From Ruminiclostridium sp. (GTDB lineage: Bacteria > Bacillota > Clostridia > Oscillospirales > Ruminococcaceae): a stretch of 64,000 bases of DNA. Made by a program: the position numbers and the translations under genes. Under the pieces are notes generated by a model. The model was not told where the DNA came from and did not search any database. It saw only the letters and a list, made by a program, of their open reading frames with translations. The stretch is taken from contig JAFPUE010000111.1 of the NCBI GenBank assembly GCA_017395555.1, positions 1 through 64,000 on the forward strand, read 5' to 3'. Of this stretch, positions 63,895-64,000 are shown in pieces; the stretch's first letter is position 1; every line of letters starts with the position of its first letter.

Positions 63895-63917
63895 AAAAAG
63901 GCCCCGGATAGTCCGGG
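63895..63917 (-). terminator. Probable terminator of a gene beyond the window
   Basis: On the minus strand CCCGGA-CTA-TCCGGG is followed by GCCTTTTTCTTC. Bases 63918-64000 show a further AGGGG/CCCCT hairpin and GCCAACCCCT, reminiscent of inverted R4; no gene is seen. Confidence 0.5.
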
Positions 63918-64000
63918 ACGGGGTTGTGCGCAGTGAGTTCGACAATAGCAAGGGGAGTTTTCGCCAACCCCTTTTCATTTCAGTCTGAAAAAACAAAAAT

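Overview
The window reads as a chromosomal segment of a Gram-positive, anaerobic gut-type Clostridium relative, most like the Ruminococcaceae/Oscillospirales. Pointers are the dgt-dnaG-rpoD block, a tepA-ylzJ-ftsK neighbourhood, a T-box-controlled trp operon, ferredoxin-linked indolepyruvate oxidoreductase, plant-glycan hydrolases (GH26, GH31, GH36), AGGAGG-type ribosome sites and near-consensus promoters with 17-base spacers. The species assignment is inference. There is no rRNA, phage, transposase gene or CRISPR array; one tRNA gene is present.

Layout. 1-5.4 kb (minus): iorAB, a repeat-filled gap, tex and a small XRE repressor. 5.5-7.1 kb (plus): three small membrane proteins, more AT-rich than their surroundings, including two tandem DUF4234-like paralogues. 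7.2-11.0 kb (minus): a TetR-headed operon with a GPH-type sugar symporter and a GH36 alpha-galactosidase. It diverges from a GT-B-like glycosyltransferase across a perfect 48-bp palindrome carrying two facing promoters. 13-17.6 kb (plus): an HD-like protein, a small membrane protein, a ComM/YifB ATPase, a SARP-type regulator with a degenerate GGDEF-like tail, and YigZ. 17.7-25.7 kb (plus): dgt, dnaG, rpoD, a long FtsA-like protein and a GH26 lipoprotein. 26-36.4 kb (plus): degV, tepA, ylzJ, uppP, a lipoprotein, ftsK, traX, a YgiQ radical SAM protein and a ComEC-like beta-lactamase-fold protein. 36.5-39.3 kb: a hybrid histidine kinase. 39.5-46.1 kb (minus): an overlapping operon of an ECF sigma factor, a 1679-residue membrane-anchored alpha-2-macroglobulin-like protein and a Memo-family lipoprotein. 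46.3-52.0 kb (plus): GH31, then an operon of three oxidoreductases. 52.1-64 kb (minus): an ANT(6)-like nucleotidyltransferase, tRNA-Arg(ACG), a complete trp operon (E-G-D-CF-B-A) behind a tryptophan T-box, and a complete queuosine-precursor operon (queD-queE-folE-queC-queF) behind an attenuator leader that may be a preQ1 riboswitch.

The most unusual material is intergenic. Several dispersed repeat families are packed between stop codons and the next ribosome site. The best is a tandem double-hairpin element in six copies, whose stems differ in sequence but stay paired. There is also a pair of MITE-like elements with shared terminal inverted repeats, a short TTGAGA-rich motif at the stop codons of five genes, and a small repeat ending in ATTATTC tracts that even sits inside the trp operon. 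Among proteins, the sigma/macroglobulin/Memo operon is the best candidate for an undescribed system: the macroglobulin has a short cytoplasmic N-terminus, one membrane helix and a giant outer part, so it could act as its own sigma factor's sensor and anti-sigma factor.
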